Shown: positions 43,506 through 55,152 of the stretch, piece after piece
Position numbering within the stretch: the stretch's first letter is position 1
Layout of the letters: the number at the start of each line of letters is the position of its first letter
NCBI GenBank assembly: GCA_964019135.1
Contig: OZ025248.1
Span: forward strand, 68,268,119-68,332,118
Reading direction: 5' to 3'
Source of the DNA: Arenicola marina
Lineage: Eukaryota; Annelida; Polychaeta; Arenicolidae
DNA: 64,000 nucleotides
Translations under genes and position numbers: made by a program
Notes under the pieces: model-generated
Database searches by the model: none
What the model was told of the DNA's origin: nothing
The model's input: only the letters and a program-made list of their open reading frames with translations

Positions 43506-44955
43506 GCTGAGAAACTAACGTTTTTTGCATTTTCTACGAAAACAAGGCATTATGACGTCACACGGATTATTCCCGGTGACAATGTTGGCGCAACGCTTCA
43601 AACAGAAATTTACGAAGAATGAAGAAACTATGTCTTTTGTGAGCCAAAAGTGATACAAAAACATCCAACTGGTCTTATTTTACTTTTAACATATGGTTTA
43701 ATGACGCATCAGTGTATTGTTACTCCAAGCACTGCACATTTTGACAGCGGAATGGTTGAATCGATCACTTGCTCTCGCCATTTTTGTTACCGAGGAGGCA
43801 CATGAGACTCTGTGACGTTTGGGGGACTCGCGAAAGCGCGGGTGCAGGGCTAAAGTTAAACTGCTATTTTTAGCTTTCGGGAGTTTTAAAAACGGATTTT
43901 TCCTTGTGTATTCCGAAAGGTCTGCACTTCATTGCATCCAAATATTTTAACGTATACCTCCCGTAGCCGTGTTTAGTGACATGGAACTCACAGTCTTCAG
44001 AATAAACCCTTTAAAGAAATTGACTTATAGCGAGCGCAAGCGAGCTCTTAAGGTAACGTGCATGTATATTCAAAGTCTATTTCAAGCATAGGCTTAGGAC
44101 TTTCATTTCGCGTAACAGCCCCCATGAGACGTTTTTGGATTCGGAGTAAATCTCAGCTGTACATAAATATATTAAAGCAAAGAGAGGTCGAAGCCTATTA
44201 TGTTATGTCTTTAATAGTTAAATCAGCTGCCCGACAAAATTAACGAATAAATTATTCAATGTTAACACTGGATGTATACTTCAAATTAAAGTTAATTTAT
44301 AAGCGGCGGGCTAAATGTCTGTTTCCAAGCAGAGCGCTCTGCCCAGCGCCGCAACGCCCTCTATATTCCGCAAGATATATGCAGCGCGAAAACTCGATTT
44401 GCGTCAGTGTGCAAGATGTCGGCGTGCGGTTCGCGCTGAGTTCTCTCAGATATTTGTTTGGTCTCGTGTGGCGCGAAGCGGTATGTTTGAGTGGAATCTA
44501 CAGTTTATCATCGATCTCTGGCCAGACAAATGTTTACATTGCCCTATTTTCGCCCATTGTAGGTGGCGCTGCGGCGGTTGATTCCCCCCCTTGATTCCCC
44601 CCCTGGTGACTGCCCATCGGCTGCTGTCATAGTGAGTAGTTGTGACGTCAAAATGTTACAAATATGACGTCACAATGGGAGTTACTAAGCAACCGAATGA
44701 TATGCCACAAGCACGTGCATGGTATACGTCATCCCCCCAAAGATATTCCTTATGACAAACCGAAGTGATATTAATTTTAAATATTAATCTAGATGTATCC
44801 CCACGGAATATCTGAATTAATAAATATACGCTCGCATTTTTAGAGAGCTCCTATCCATATTAGCTGCCTATACTTCAACATGGAGGACGTGTGTTTGTTT
44901 GTCCCCAAAACTGAAGTTTCGTGGCCCGATCGCGAGAACTGTATATCCCTATATA
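43506..44955 (-). mobile_element. Inverted-repeat DNA element family X, copy 2 (inverted, interrupted)
   Basis: The - strand reads like 33,084-33,700: CCCCAAAACTGAAGTTTCGT (inverse of the end region) at 44,905, then the segment around the ACTTGCTCTCGCCATTTTTG block at 43,769. The part distal to CTGAGAAACTAACG is cut off where block 3 of the GC array ends. The copy is also split by a foreign segment at 44,031-44,860. Confidence 0.8.
44031..44860. mobile_element. Insertion of about 830 bp inside family X copy 2
   Basis: Comparison with copy 1 shows uninterrupted GACTTATAGCTGCCTAT-like sequence there. Here the join is split after TTATAG and resumes at TAGCTGCC, leaving TAG on both sides. The inserted sequence starts CGAGCGCAAGCGAGCTC and ends CTCCTATCCATAT. 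It has no clear terminal inverted repeat and no convincing ORF. The family is unknown. Confidence 0.6.
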
Positions 44956-45108
44956 CTTATATAGTCTAAAGAAGGCGACTGGCTCACAGGATCTGAGAAG
45001 GCTTGTAAGCGCTAAACATTTAACTTCGAACGTTGTATGCGAATTAAACCAAAGAAGCAAGGAGACATGTTAACGCGCTGCACATATGCGAGGTAAACTA
45101 GAACTTAA

Positions 45109-45701
45109 GGTCGAGAGCGGGTGGGGGGTGAAAAAAAATTCGTCGACAGATTTTTTTGGTTTTTTCTCTAGATAAGTATCATGTATGGATCTATCTGAAA
45201 ATGTAATAAAAATATATGTCACTTCACTAAAAAAAAGTTTGGGGCATTTTTGTCAAATTGGCTTTAACATGGCGGTCAATGGGAAAATCCTATAAATGTG
45301 TTTTTTTCTCAATGTTTTGAAATCCCCTATAAAAACTGGTCAACAGACTTCCCCAAAAAACTGCCTGCTGAAGCCTAGCGTCATGGTGAATACAAAAATA
45401 ACAAAAAAACGATATGTTTCTGAGCTAACTTTTGTTCTATCATCTCTTTTGTAACAAAATAGGCTATAAAATAGGCCCAAAAGGACAAATTGTCACAATT
45501 GTGCCTTTCGGCGCATATATGCAATCACTAAATATCTTGGTATTTGCTTGTAATACATCAAATACATGCAAATTTGGTGGAGGAAATATTATTTGATGTG
45601 ACATAGATTGATATTGGTTGCCATTTAATCCTAAAAATAAAAAAAATAAAAAAATAAATTTAGTTCTGAAAAAAACCGCCAGGCGCCACCCGCTCTCGCC
45701 C
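45109..45701. mobile_element. TTAA-flanked MITE
   Basis: It is 593 bp, with ends GGTCGAGAGCGGGTGG (left) and, inverted, GGGCGAGAGCGGGTGG (right), differing at one position. TTAA lies immediately outside both ends (45,105-45,108 and 45,702-45,705), consistent with a TTAA target duplication as made by piggyBac-type transposases. The interior is AT-rich and non-coding. The superfamily assignment is inference from the target site alone. Confidence 0.8.
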
Positions 45702-45705
45702 TTAA

Positions 45706-46355
45706 ATTAGACTCGTAATAATAGTAATAACGAGTTATTCAAATTTTCTCGCTTTCAAATGACATTTGTTATCCCAGACTTCCTTTCGATTCGGACAGAA
45801 GGCAACTCTTATATCTTTCCAATTTCTTTGTGGTTGTGACTTGTGTCTGTGCACAAAGGTGGACTAAAATACCAATCCGTCCAATATCGACATGAGCCAA
45901 CGCGTTCTTGGAAATCTTTCAATAGTCTTTGACATTGGCGCAATCCACACTGGGTAGGTGAGTCACCTGAGGCGACAGGTAAAGGTAACAATAATTCAAA
46001 GCATACTTGCGACTCATCGGTAACACAACCTCACCATCAGTCGTTTTCAAAACGAAAATAAACTATTATCACTGCTTAATGCGGAATTAGTAAATGAGGC
46101 AATTTGTTTGCCTTTTGTACTGTTTTGTACAAAAAATTAGACTTCTTAATCATACATAAATTGCCTTGCGTCAATTGAAACCAAAAATATATTGAGAAAA
46201 CTTCCAAATCGATCGACTCACCGAATGGGAATTAGTTGTCATGTGTAATATGCGCGAAGCCTACAGCATTGTTCAGCCCCCGGAGACGGTGGGTGTCGGT
46301 ACATATTAAAGGGGGGGGGGGGGGCGGATGTCGCTCCCCACCCCCTTTTGACTCG
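45706..46355. other. Unassigned sequence
   Basis: No gene recognised. A poly-G run lies at about 46,310-46,323. Confidence 0.4.
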
Positions 46356-46359
46356 CAAG

Positions 46360-46870
46360 AGAGACACACTGTTAAAGTCGAGATCCGTGAGAAAGACACA
46401 CTGTTAAGTCGAGATCCATAGGAAAGATACACTGTAAAAGTCGGGATCCATTGTAAAGGTACACGGCTAAAGTCGAGATCCGATGGAAAGATACACTGTT
46501 AAAGTAGAGATCCGTGAGAAAGACACACTGTTAAAGTCGAGATCCGTAGGAAAGATACACTGTTAAAGTCGAGATCCGTAGGAAAGAAAATCACACTGTT
46601 AAAGTCGAGATCCATAGGAAAGATACACTGTAAAAGTCGGGATCCATTGTAAAGGTACACGGCTAAAGTCGAGATCCGATGGAAAGATACACTGTTAAAG
46701 TAGAGATCCGTAAGAAAGAAAGACATACTGTTAAAGTCGAGATCCATAGGAAAGATATACTGTAAAAATCGAGATCCGTGAGAAAGATACACTGTTAAAG
46801 TCGGGATCCGTCGGAAAGGTACACGGCTAAAGTCGAGATCCGATGGAAAGATACACGTCTGTTAACGTAG
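46360..46870 (+). repeat. Degenerate minisatellite of about 32 bp
   Basis: About 16 units containing TAAAGTCGAGATCCGTAGG, then AAAGATACACTG. Units vary in length (27-36) and sequence. A multi-unit block around 46,400-46,500 is repeated around 46,610-46,710, so there is some higher-order structure. Confidence 0.9.
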
Positions 46871-47404
46871 AAATCCGTCCGGATGATACACTGGCATTCA
46901 TAGGAATCATGCAATGTTGAACTCGAAATTGTCGAACCCCCTTAGAAGTTGCCCGGAACACCCAGTACACTGATTGTGGTATTGTCCATGCGATATATAT
47001 CCCACCAATGATTCAAAGGTTGATTCCGTAACAACGCGGAACGATGCGGTAAAATGAGTGTTCACTTGAAAATGCTTTCAAACTAACTGTCGGTATACAA
47101 AGCTCACCTTTTTGACAGTAGTGTATCTGGTTTGTTGGTGTCTGTGACCACTGCGCAGTTCTATGCAGAGATCGCAGTACCAGTTGATATGCTGATCCTC
47201 GTGTGGTGCGGTATTGGCGCTGGTGCAGAACAATTGCTTGTGTTTTGAGTTGTAGTTGTGTTTATAAAGCAGGTCTCTGTAATCAATGCTTATTGACACC
47301 AAGACATTCAAACTCCAAGGGACGCGGCATCTCATCCGTAAACCCGTGCTAGATTCACTCTCGACCGCCAGGGGTAACAACCTTAGCAACGCATGTCACA
47401 AGTT
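46871..47404. other. Unassigned sequence
   Basis: No gene recognised. Open frames of about 100 codons on the - strand show no family features. Confidence 0.4.
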
Positions 47405-49620
47405 AAAACAGTTAAGATAAGATAAGATAAGATAACATAAAGTTTTATTTAACGTCGGTATGTAAAAGTCAACAATAAACATTAGCACACGTGCTATTGA
47501 CCGACAATGATAAAATGACATGAGCGGATGAGATATATATACATATGACAATGAAAATATAACAACCTTTGCATCTCATAAAACCTTACCCATTAGCTAT
47601 GTTACATAATGTGCACGAATTACAGTGACACAAGAACACATCCGAGGTTGACAGCGTTGTTTTAAATTCCTTGGCAGATTTGGCTAACTTCGTTTCCTTG
47701 TTGAGCATGTTCCATAGCTTGCTACCTTGATACTTCAATGAATTATGGCCATAAGCTGTTGTCTTAACGCGTGGCATACATATATTTGGCCCATTTTTTA
47801 AAATGTAATTGTTTTCCTTCACGTTATACATGTCATGAAGATAACTAGGCCCAATCTTGTTGATACTCTTGTAAACTTCTAATGATATGCAGCGCAATCG
47901 TTCAACATATAGCAATAAGTCTACCCGCTCTCTTCCTCAACTCTGCGTATTCTGATCTAAATCATTAAACACATACCCCAATGCCCGCTTCTGTATCTTT
48001 TCAATCTTACGCATATTTTTCATATCACAAAAATGCCATACAACGGGACAATAATTAAAATGTGAAAGAATAAAAGCATGAAATAACGTAAGTTTGCTGT
48101 CAACATCCATTAATTTAGAAACTCTAGCTAAAACATTTAGACTTTTTCCAGCCTTCTTGCCTAAACTTGATATATGGTTGCCGAAAGTTAACCTAGCGTC
48201 CAGTTGAATACCTAGTAATGTTACTTCCTGTTGTGCTGCCAGTTCTGTTCCAGAAATCGAAAACGATCTGTGCTGACTTAATTCGTTTCTCTTTTCAAAC
48301 ACGATTGCCTGGTACTTACTTGGGTTCGCTTTCATGTAATTGTCGACGAACCACGTTGTTATCTCCGATAACGCCTTCTCTAGAGTTACTTTAACCTTGT
48401 TAAACTCCTTACCTTGAGCCGCTACAGTATTATCATCAGCATAATTATATTTATCGGTTCCCCGTGCGGTGGATACAAGCAGGTCATTCGTAAATACATT
48501 ATACAGATGTGGACCAAAAACAGATCCCTGTGGTGCTCCTTTCTTTAGGGTAAGCCACTCGCTCCGATTATGTCCTAGTTTTACCCTCTGTTCGCGGTTC
48601 GTAAGATAGCTTGCAACTAGCGTACATGATTGTTTACTTATGCCATAAGCGTTCATCTTGGTAATCAATAATTTGTGTGGAAGACAATCGAATGCTTTTG
48701 AGAGATCCATTAGTATAGCTCCCATAACTTGATTATTATCTAATGCATTTTTGGAGTCTTCAACTAAGCGCATCAGTAGGCTTTGACAACTGTGTCCCTT
48801 TCTAAACCCAGATAGTCTGGGTGATAACCTGGGTTCCATATAGGACATAAGCTGGTCACACAATATTTTTTCATATATCTTGGAGATACAGGGGAGAACA
48901 CTTACTGGCCTGTAGTTTTCCTTATTTAAGTTGTCCTTCTTCTTGAAAATTGGTGTGACTTCAGCGTATTTTAGTTCTTTTGGAAACGTATTACAAGTAA
49001 TCGTCATATTTAACACATACCTTAATGGCTCACACAGGATGGCAGCTCCCCGCTTGATAAGTTTCGGAGGTATCTTGTCGTAGCCACTAGCCTTCGACAC
49101 GTCAATGCCTTTAAGTGCATTGTATATTTCGTGGCTTCTTACTGCCCGAAAGTTGAAGTTTCCGTTATACCTTGGTTACCTTCCTTTATAGCCATAACGG
49201 ATTTATGGTCTTTGTGATAAAGAAGGGTTTCGTCTATTGGTTGATCATCTGGTATGTCATCTTGTTGGCCTATGTCTTTGGCAACGTCTATGAAATATTG
49301 ATTAAATATGTCACTTACCTTTGATGGATCTGATATTATTTCGTCTCGCTCTTTCAGTAACACGTTTCCGCTGCTTGCGTTTTTTCTTGATATCAGTGGT
49401 TTTACAACTTTCCAGAATTCCTTCCCGTTAGTCGTAGCTTCGCTACATTTCCCCTTTATGTACTTTTGCATGCTTACTTTCCGAAGACGTCCTATGAGAT
49501 TCCTTTGCTTTCTGTATTTTTCCCAATTCTCTTGGCTACTCAATTTCTCGTACTTCCGTCTCAGCAGTTCCGAAATTAATTTTGCAAAACGGGCTAGAAA
49601 TGCACGCAGGCGATAGTTTA
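47405..49620 (-). mobile_element. Broken LINE with reverse transcriptase (CR1/jockey-like), - strand
   Basis: The - strand holds most of the second ORF of a non-LTR retrotransposon in three frame-shifted parts. Part 1 (49,543-49,139) has the segment before the reverse transcriptase (NGKEFWKVVKPL, SDIFNQYFIDVA). Part 2 (about 49,150-47,937) has the reverse transcriptase core: ASGYDKIPPKLIK, NYRPVSVLPCISKIYEKIL, FRKGHSCQSL, ILMDLSKAFDCLPHKLL, LKKGAPQGSVFGP, NYADDNTVA. Part 3 (47,915-47,586) has the C-terminal segment (SKLWNMLNKE). There are at least two frameshifts, near 49,140 and 47,930. The catalytic YADD is intact. The endonuclease and first ORF are missing, so it is 5'-truncated. The 3' end is a TTATC repeat tail (47,411-47,433 on the + strand as AAGATAAGATAAGATAAG), as in CR1-group elements that end in a microsatellite instead of poly-A. 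Confidence 0.9.
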
Positions 49621-52120
49621 TAATGCTGAATACCCATTGAAAACCTGATAAAACGGTTATTGCACTAGTTACGCTTATATCATTTGAAATTAATGATTAA
49701 TTTTGTAAGTCATTGATTAAGAGTAGATGATAAAAAATATTATATTAACGAAAGAACCCTGTTCTTACCCCCGATTTATATATTCATGTGTATTTATTTA
49801 GCTGTCAAAAGACCGGATATATACTCTGCAAATGCACATACTGGTAAAAGACAGCCGGTCCTTACTTTTTGAAGTATTTATATAATTGCTACAAGTTATC
49901 AGTTTATCTCTCGTGATATATATATATAAAGATTGCCGTCGTCGATAGACGTGGAAAATATATTCCCTTCATATATTGAGTGTCAAGAGTCACGTTTCAT
50001 TGGCGTGACGTTCGATACAGACGTTGGGTTATTTGATCATTTAGGCCTACTTTATATCTTCGCGTCCAGTGTTTCGACTGAGTCGGTGAAAATGGTCAAG
50101 CCCTAAGTGAATATCTATTTGATGCTTTTCAATATTTTTTTATCTATGTTTAACCAAGAGCTTTCCTTAGACTACGCTGGCATCCCCTCCCGACCCATCC
50201 CCGAGGCTCACACGATTTGCGCTCCTGTGGCGAAGTGCTAATGGGGCAGGTGATGGATTGTTCAACATAGCGTAACCTAACCCAAAGACACAAAAATGAT
50301 CCCACTCGAGAACTCGATAGATTGGATCAAGTACTCGGCACTGATTACAAACAATAGTTAATGTCTATGAGTGCGGTGCGGGGGCAGAAGAATGTTGTTG
50401 AGATGATGGAGTGTAAGGAGATAGGAGACAGTGACGTTCTAGAGTGATGGCGCGGGGAGGGGGGTGAGGCGAGGCGTGTGCGTGTGGGGGGGGGAGGGGT
50501 TTTGTAGAGAGGATGATGGGGAGTGGGGCGAGGCGGTGGTAAGGTAGAGACGGGGTGGAGAGGGGGGTGAGGAGGGGGGTGCGTGGGAAGGAGGAGTCAG
50601 GAAGCGAAGCGGGAAGTCGGGAGAGGGAGAGGAATGGGGAATGGAGGGCAAGGGGGGGAGTGGGGCAAGGGGGGGGTCGAGAGGCGAAGGGGATTGTAGT
50701 CGGGAAAGAAGAGTGGGGGGGGGGGCGGGGGGTGAAACAGGCAGGCAAGCCTTGGCCTTTACAATGCCCAGCCTAGCCCGCCATTCATGCTGCCGTGTCC
50801 GACACGTGGTTGGCCCCTGATGGGCTTTGACTTCCGATGTGTGAGACCTCCCCTCCCCCCACCCCCCTCGCCCCCTCCTGTTAATCTTCACTTCTTGAGA
50901 AAGGCACCCGCCAGCACGGCACAAACAAAGTGTCGCCCTCCAGTCAGCCGTTTTGTCGTTAGCTGATGAATGCTGTATTTCCATCTAGAGTGAGGTAACC
51001 TGGCCAGCTTTCGCCCCGGTCCACATGACGGCCATAGGCCCCGTAAGAAAATATCTTATAGAATTTCTATAAAACAAATTCTAAAGGTTTCTATCGATTT
51101 TTCTATGGAAACTCTAAACGTTTTCCCAGATTTTTCCCCCTTGTTTGATCGTTATAAATCTTGGAAGAGATAAATACCTTCATGTATCCTTTCACATAAA
51201 GAGTTCATCTACAAACCTGCAAACATACCTGATTGTAACCGGCTACGAGAGGAAAAAATGGCCTTGTCGAAATATTACCTCTATGCTTTCTGTCAGATCG
51301 ATGCATGTTATAAACTTCCACTATTAATTTTCTAGGAATTAATGTTCCGATAAAGTTGCGTCACGTGATTCACTCAATTCGTATAAACTGCGAGGTTTGT
51401 TCTGGTGCCATACGACAGATCTTGCATTACGTCAAACTTGGAGCGCACACTATATAAGAAAGAAAGCAGAGCAGGGATAAATGGCACGGTTTCTTTAAGC
51501 AGCGCTCGGTGTATGGTACTTGTACTTTGCAGGTCAGACCCTGTTATAGGGAAGGAGGAAGGGGGTGAGGGGGGAGGGGAAATATCGTCGACCCCCGAGT
51601 CCCAGAGCCATTGTAATCTCTGTAAAAAGGACTCCGGAATTAGCAAACCACCCATCCCCAATGCGTTTGGCTAACTGGGGAAGGGATCTTAGGACCGTGA
51701 ACCGACAAAGGATTCACGCTGTGTTCGCTCGCATCAGACCATTGCTTAATTAGTTTCGCTGTTCGCTCGAGTTCGCTGGAGTAATCTGGGTTATGCCTTC
51801 GCCATTGTTATATAGGGTTTGGATTAGAACTGGGTGAATTTCCAATAAAGGAAGAAGTAGGAAATGCGGGACAAAGTCCCCCTCTTGGACCAAATGACAT
51901 CCGAACCAAAGAGAACCCCCCCCACCGCACCCTCCTCGCCACCTGACCCCATCCGACCCGCCAGCACATAACAAACCCCAAAATAGTCTTGACCTTTTTA
52001 TGATGCGATGTCGGGTAGATCCAGTGTGTTGCCGAAAGCAGTCACCTGTCTTGTCATATCTTGTCATGCCATATGATGCCATATCACAAACCACTTCACG
52101 ACCGCAGCCCTTCTCCATAC
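49621..52120. other. Long stretch without recognised genes
   Basis: AT-rich to 50.3 kb, with TA runs near 49,917. From 50,380 to 50,900 the sequence is strongly G-rich on the + strand (GGGGGGG runs with GAG/GCG) and low in complexity, giving spurious proline-rich frames on the - strand. 51.0-52.1 kb is mixed. I find no exon that I can support. Confidence 0.45.
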
Positions 52121-52125
52121 GCACA

Positions 52126-52181
52126 TACCTTCATGGAGACAGGTGACGTTATGCCTCCCGACACCTCCCCCCCCCCCCCCC
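52126..52181 (+). repeat. Isolated unit of the 40-bp minisatellite, left of the inserted element
   Basis: TTCATGGAGACAGGTGACGT, then TATGCCTCCCGACACC and a long poly-C, is a diverged copy of the unit that makes up 53,558-54,885. It ends in poly-C exactly where the long-TIR element starts. Confidence 0.8.
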
Positions 52182-53552
52182 CAGTTGGACGACTTCCACT
52201 TGGACGACACCCCATTTTGGTACTTCCAGTTGGACGACTTCCAGTTAGACGACAATATATATAAATACGTTAGCTATCGCAAAATAAGCAATTCATATAG
52301 ATGCATCATGATTAGTATGACTATTTGATGTTCAAGATGGAATATTGGCGGCCGTCCCGCTTTCACACCTCTTGAATTAAACACTTGAGACCTCCAGCTT
52401 GTAAGTTAATAACGTTTGATGTGGCTTGTGATTTACATAACGGAATACAATTGAGTTCTTATTGCACTTTTTATTGGCCACTTTTTAAGACCACTGATAA
52501 ACATATATTTCAATTGTGAAAACGTATGTGGCACAAACAGATCTATCTAATTCACACCTCCAGCTTTGAAGTGTATTTTCCTAATTGCACTCAATTGTCA
52601 ACATCATTTACGAATGTCCATGTCATTGCTTTATTAAGCTCTGTGTTTGCAATTGTCAACAGTTGACCTGGCTTGTGATATGCCTGTGGCGATCAATTCA
52701 TCTTACTGAATACATAATCTTGAGCACATCATCTTGAGCACATCGTCATTCTAAAAGAGTATATTAGATCATTCTGTCACCATATGTTTACTATGTAGGA
52801 CGCAACTGCAACCATTGTGAAGAAGCATCGCGGGGTGAATTTGCTGTCCAAAAATTATCGCCATAGGAAAGATCGTGTTCGTGGAAACAAGCAGCATTTG
52901 CGGGGTGTTCTTCGTGGATGCCCTGGTCAAGTGCTAACTACTGGTGAAGGCAGTAGTGTGAATGTCCTTTCCGCAAAGGATAGCCATATTCCAGATGAAG
53001 AAATATTGTCGTCCACAACCGCAAAGTCATACCTCTGTCAGCTAGCAGCGGAAGATTTGGTTACACCGCTCAACAAGCTATATACTACATTTATAGCCGA
53101 GCAAACAGAAGACGATGTGCTGCTGCCAAGTTTCAAGTTATGTTAAGCTACATCAAACATTATTAACTTACAAGCTGGAGGTCTCAAGTGTATAATTCAA
53201 GAGGTGTGAAAGCAGGACGGCCGCCAATATTTCATCTTGAACATCAAAGGGTGCAGGCGTCGTTCACACATCTTTGTAAGAATAACACGACGCCAACGCA
53301 ATGGCGGTCGGCAACAACAGTGACGCTAACTCTTAGACGACACGCCGAAAAAATCCTTGTGCTATTCTTCAAACTGACCTAATTTTATTTGCAAACCTCT
53401 CAAATAGTCTTACTAATCATTATGCATCTATATGAATTGCTTATTTCGCGATACCTAAGGTAGTTATATATAATGTCGTCTAACTGGAAGTCGTCCAACT
53501 GGAAGTACCAAAATAGGGTGTCGTCCTAGTGGAAGTCGTCCAACTGGAAGTA
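52182..53552. mobile_element. Long-TIR DNA element lying in a minisatellite unit
   Basis: The left end is CAGTTGGACGACTTCCACTT with several GGACGAC/CTTCCA repeats. Right-end blocks are inverted: GACGACTTCCAGTTGGACGA type at 53,500-53,550. The inverted repeat extends about 240 bp inward on the left (to about 52,420, CTCCAGCTTGTAAGTTAATA) and is matched at 53,160-53,245 and 53,420-53,550. The right arm is split by about 175 bp (53,247-53,420) absent from the left arm. The element has poly-C and parts of the same 40-bp unit on either side. Confidence 0.75.
52800..53146 (+). other. Open frame inside the long-TIR element, unrecognised
   Basis: From an AG at 52,800 (TTACTATGTAG|GACGCAACTG, acceptor-like) a frame runs 115 codons to a stop: MKKHRGVNLLSKNYRHRKDR, then LRGCPGQVLTTGEGSSVNVL and EEILSSTTAKSYLC. 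It is basic at the start and acidic at the end. It matches no transposase I know. It could be a captured exon, a piece of an element-encoded protein, or chance. It lies wholly between the inverted arms. Confidence 0.3.
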
Positions 53553-53557
53553 ATCCC

Positions 53558-54885
53558 CCCATTCATGCAGACAGGTGCAGATATGCCTCCCGACCCCCTC
53601 TTTCATGCAGACAGGTGCAGATATGCCTCCCGACCCCCCCATTCATGCAGACAGGTGCAGATATGCCTCCCGACCCCTTCATTCATGCAGACAGGTGCAG
53701 ATATGCCTCCCGACCCCCCCCCCATTCATGCAGACAGGTGCAGATATGCCTCCCGACCCCCTCATTCATGCAGACAGGTGCAGATATGCCTCCCGACCCC
53801 CCCATTCATGCAGACAGGTGCAGATATGCCTCCCGACCCCCCCATTCATGCAGACAGGTGCAGATATGCCTCCCGACCCCCTCATTCATGCAGACAGGTG
53901 CAGATATGCCTCCCGACCCCCTCATTCATGCAGACAGGTGCAGATATGCCTCCCGACCCCCCCATTCATGCAGACAGGTGCAGATATGCCTCCCGACCCC
54001 CCCCCCCATTCATGCAGACAGGTGCAGATATGCCTCCCGACCCCCCCATTCATGCAGACAGGTGCAGATATGCCTCCCGACCCCCCCATTCATGCGGACA
54101 GGTGCAGATATGCCTCCCGACCCCCCCATTCATGCAGACAGGTGCAGATATGCCTCCCGACCCCCTCATTCATGCAGGCAGGTGCAGATATGCCTCCCGA
54201 CCCCCCTTCATTCATGCAGACAGGTGCAGATATGCCTCCCGACCCCCCCATTCATGCGGACAGGTGCAGATATGCCTCCCGACCCCCCCATTCATGCAGA
54301 CAGGTGCAGATATGCCTCCCGACCCCCTCATTCATGCAGACAGGTGCAGATATGCCTCCCGACCCCCCCATTCATGCGGACAGGTGCAGATATGCCTCCC
54401 GACCCCCCCATTCATGCAGACAGGTGCAGATATGCCTCCCGACCCCTTCATTCATGCAGACAGGTGCAGATATGCCTCCCGACCCCCCCATTCATGCGGA
54501 CAGGTGCAGATATGCCTCCCGACCCCCCCATTCATGCAGACAGGTGCAGATATGCCTCCCGACCCCCTCATTCATGCAGACAGGTGCAGATATGCCTCCC
54601 GACCCCCCTTCATTCATGCAGACAGGTGCAGATATGCCTCCCGACCCCCCCATTCATGCAAACAAGTGCAGTTATGCCTACCGACCCCCCCCCCCCCATT
54701 CATGCAGACAGGTGCAGATATGCCTCCCGACCCCCCTTCATTCATGCAGACAGGTGCAGATATGCCTCCCGACCCCCTCATTCATGCGAACAAGTGCAGA
54801 TATGCCTACCGACTCCCCCCCCATTCATGCAGACAGGTGCAGATATGCCTCTCCCCCCCACCCTCATTCATGCAGACAGGTGAAG
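53558..54885 (+). repeat. 40-bp minisatellite
   Basis: About 33 units of CATTCATGCAGACAGGTGCA, then GATATGCCTCCCGACCCCCC. The poly-C length varies between 4 and 12, and changes such as GCAGAC to GCGGAC recur in a regular order between 54,080 and 54,540 (a three-unit higher-order pattern of about 120 bp). The last units (54,650-54,885) are the most diverged. All three frames are open; no protein is called. Confidence 0.96.
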
Positions 54886-55152
54886 CTTGGAGCGGATCCC
54901 GGATTCTGGAAAAGATTGGATGCGACTGTTTTCTCGTATGCATGGGCGCTCTAATGAGGAAATAATTAGAGGAGAGGGAAGGGATATGCACAATGCCAAG
55001 AAGTCGCAGCTCGGTAGTGTAGTGAGGTGGTTTAGGGGGTCGAGGGGGGGGGGGGTAGGGGTTGGGGGTGGGAGGAGGAGGAGCGGGGGGAGGGGGGAGA
55101 GTGTAGGTTTTGGGAAGGAGGAGGGGGCTCCTCCCCCTGAATCCGCCACTAA
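54886..55152. mobile_element. Possible short MITE
   Basis: The left end CTTGGAGCGGATCCCGGATT and the right end, inverted, CTTAGTGGCGGATTCAGGGG share a CTT(A/G)G..GCGGAT(C/T)C start. The interior is G-rich. The GTGGCGGAT(C/T)CAGG motif also occurs at 13,936. Weak support: only the ends suggest an element. Confidence 0.35.

Noticed and set aside
44315-44594. Overlapping frames of about 90-110 codons
   Set aside because: No recognisable domain; they lie in the foreign insert of family X copy 2 and overlap one another.
53529-54965. Three overlapping frames of more than 420 codons with CRYASRPPHS-type repeats
   Set aside because: By-products of the 40-bp minisatellite, open in all three frames.
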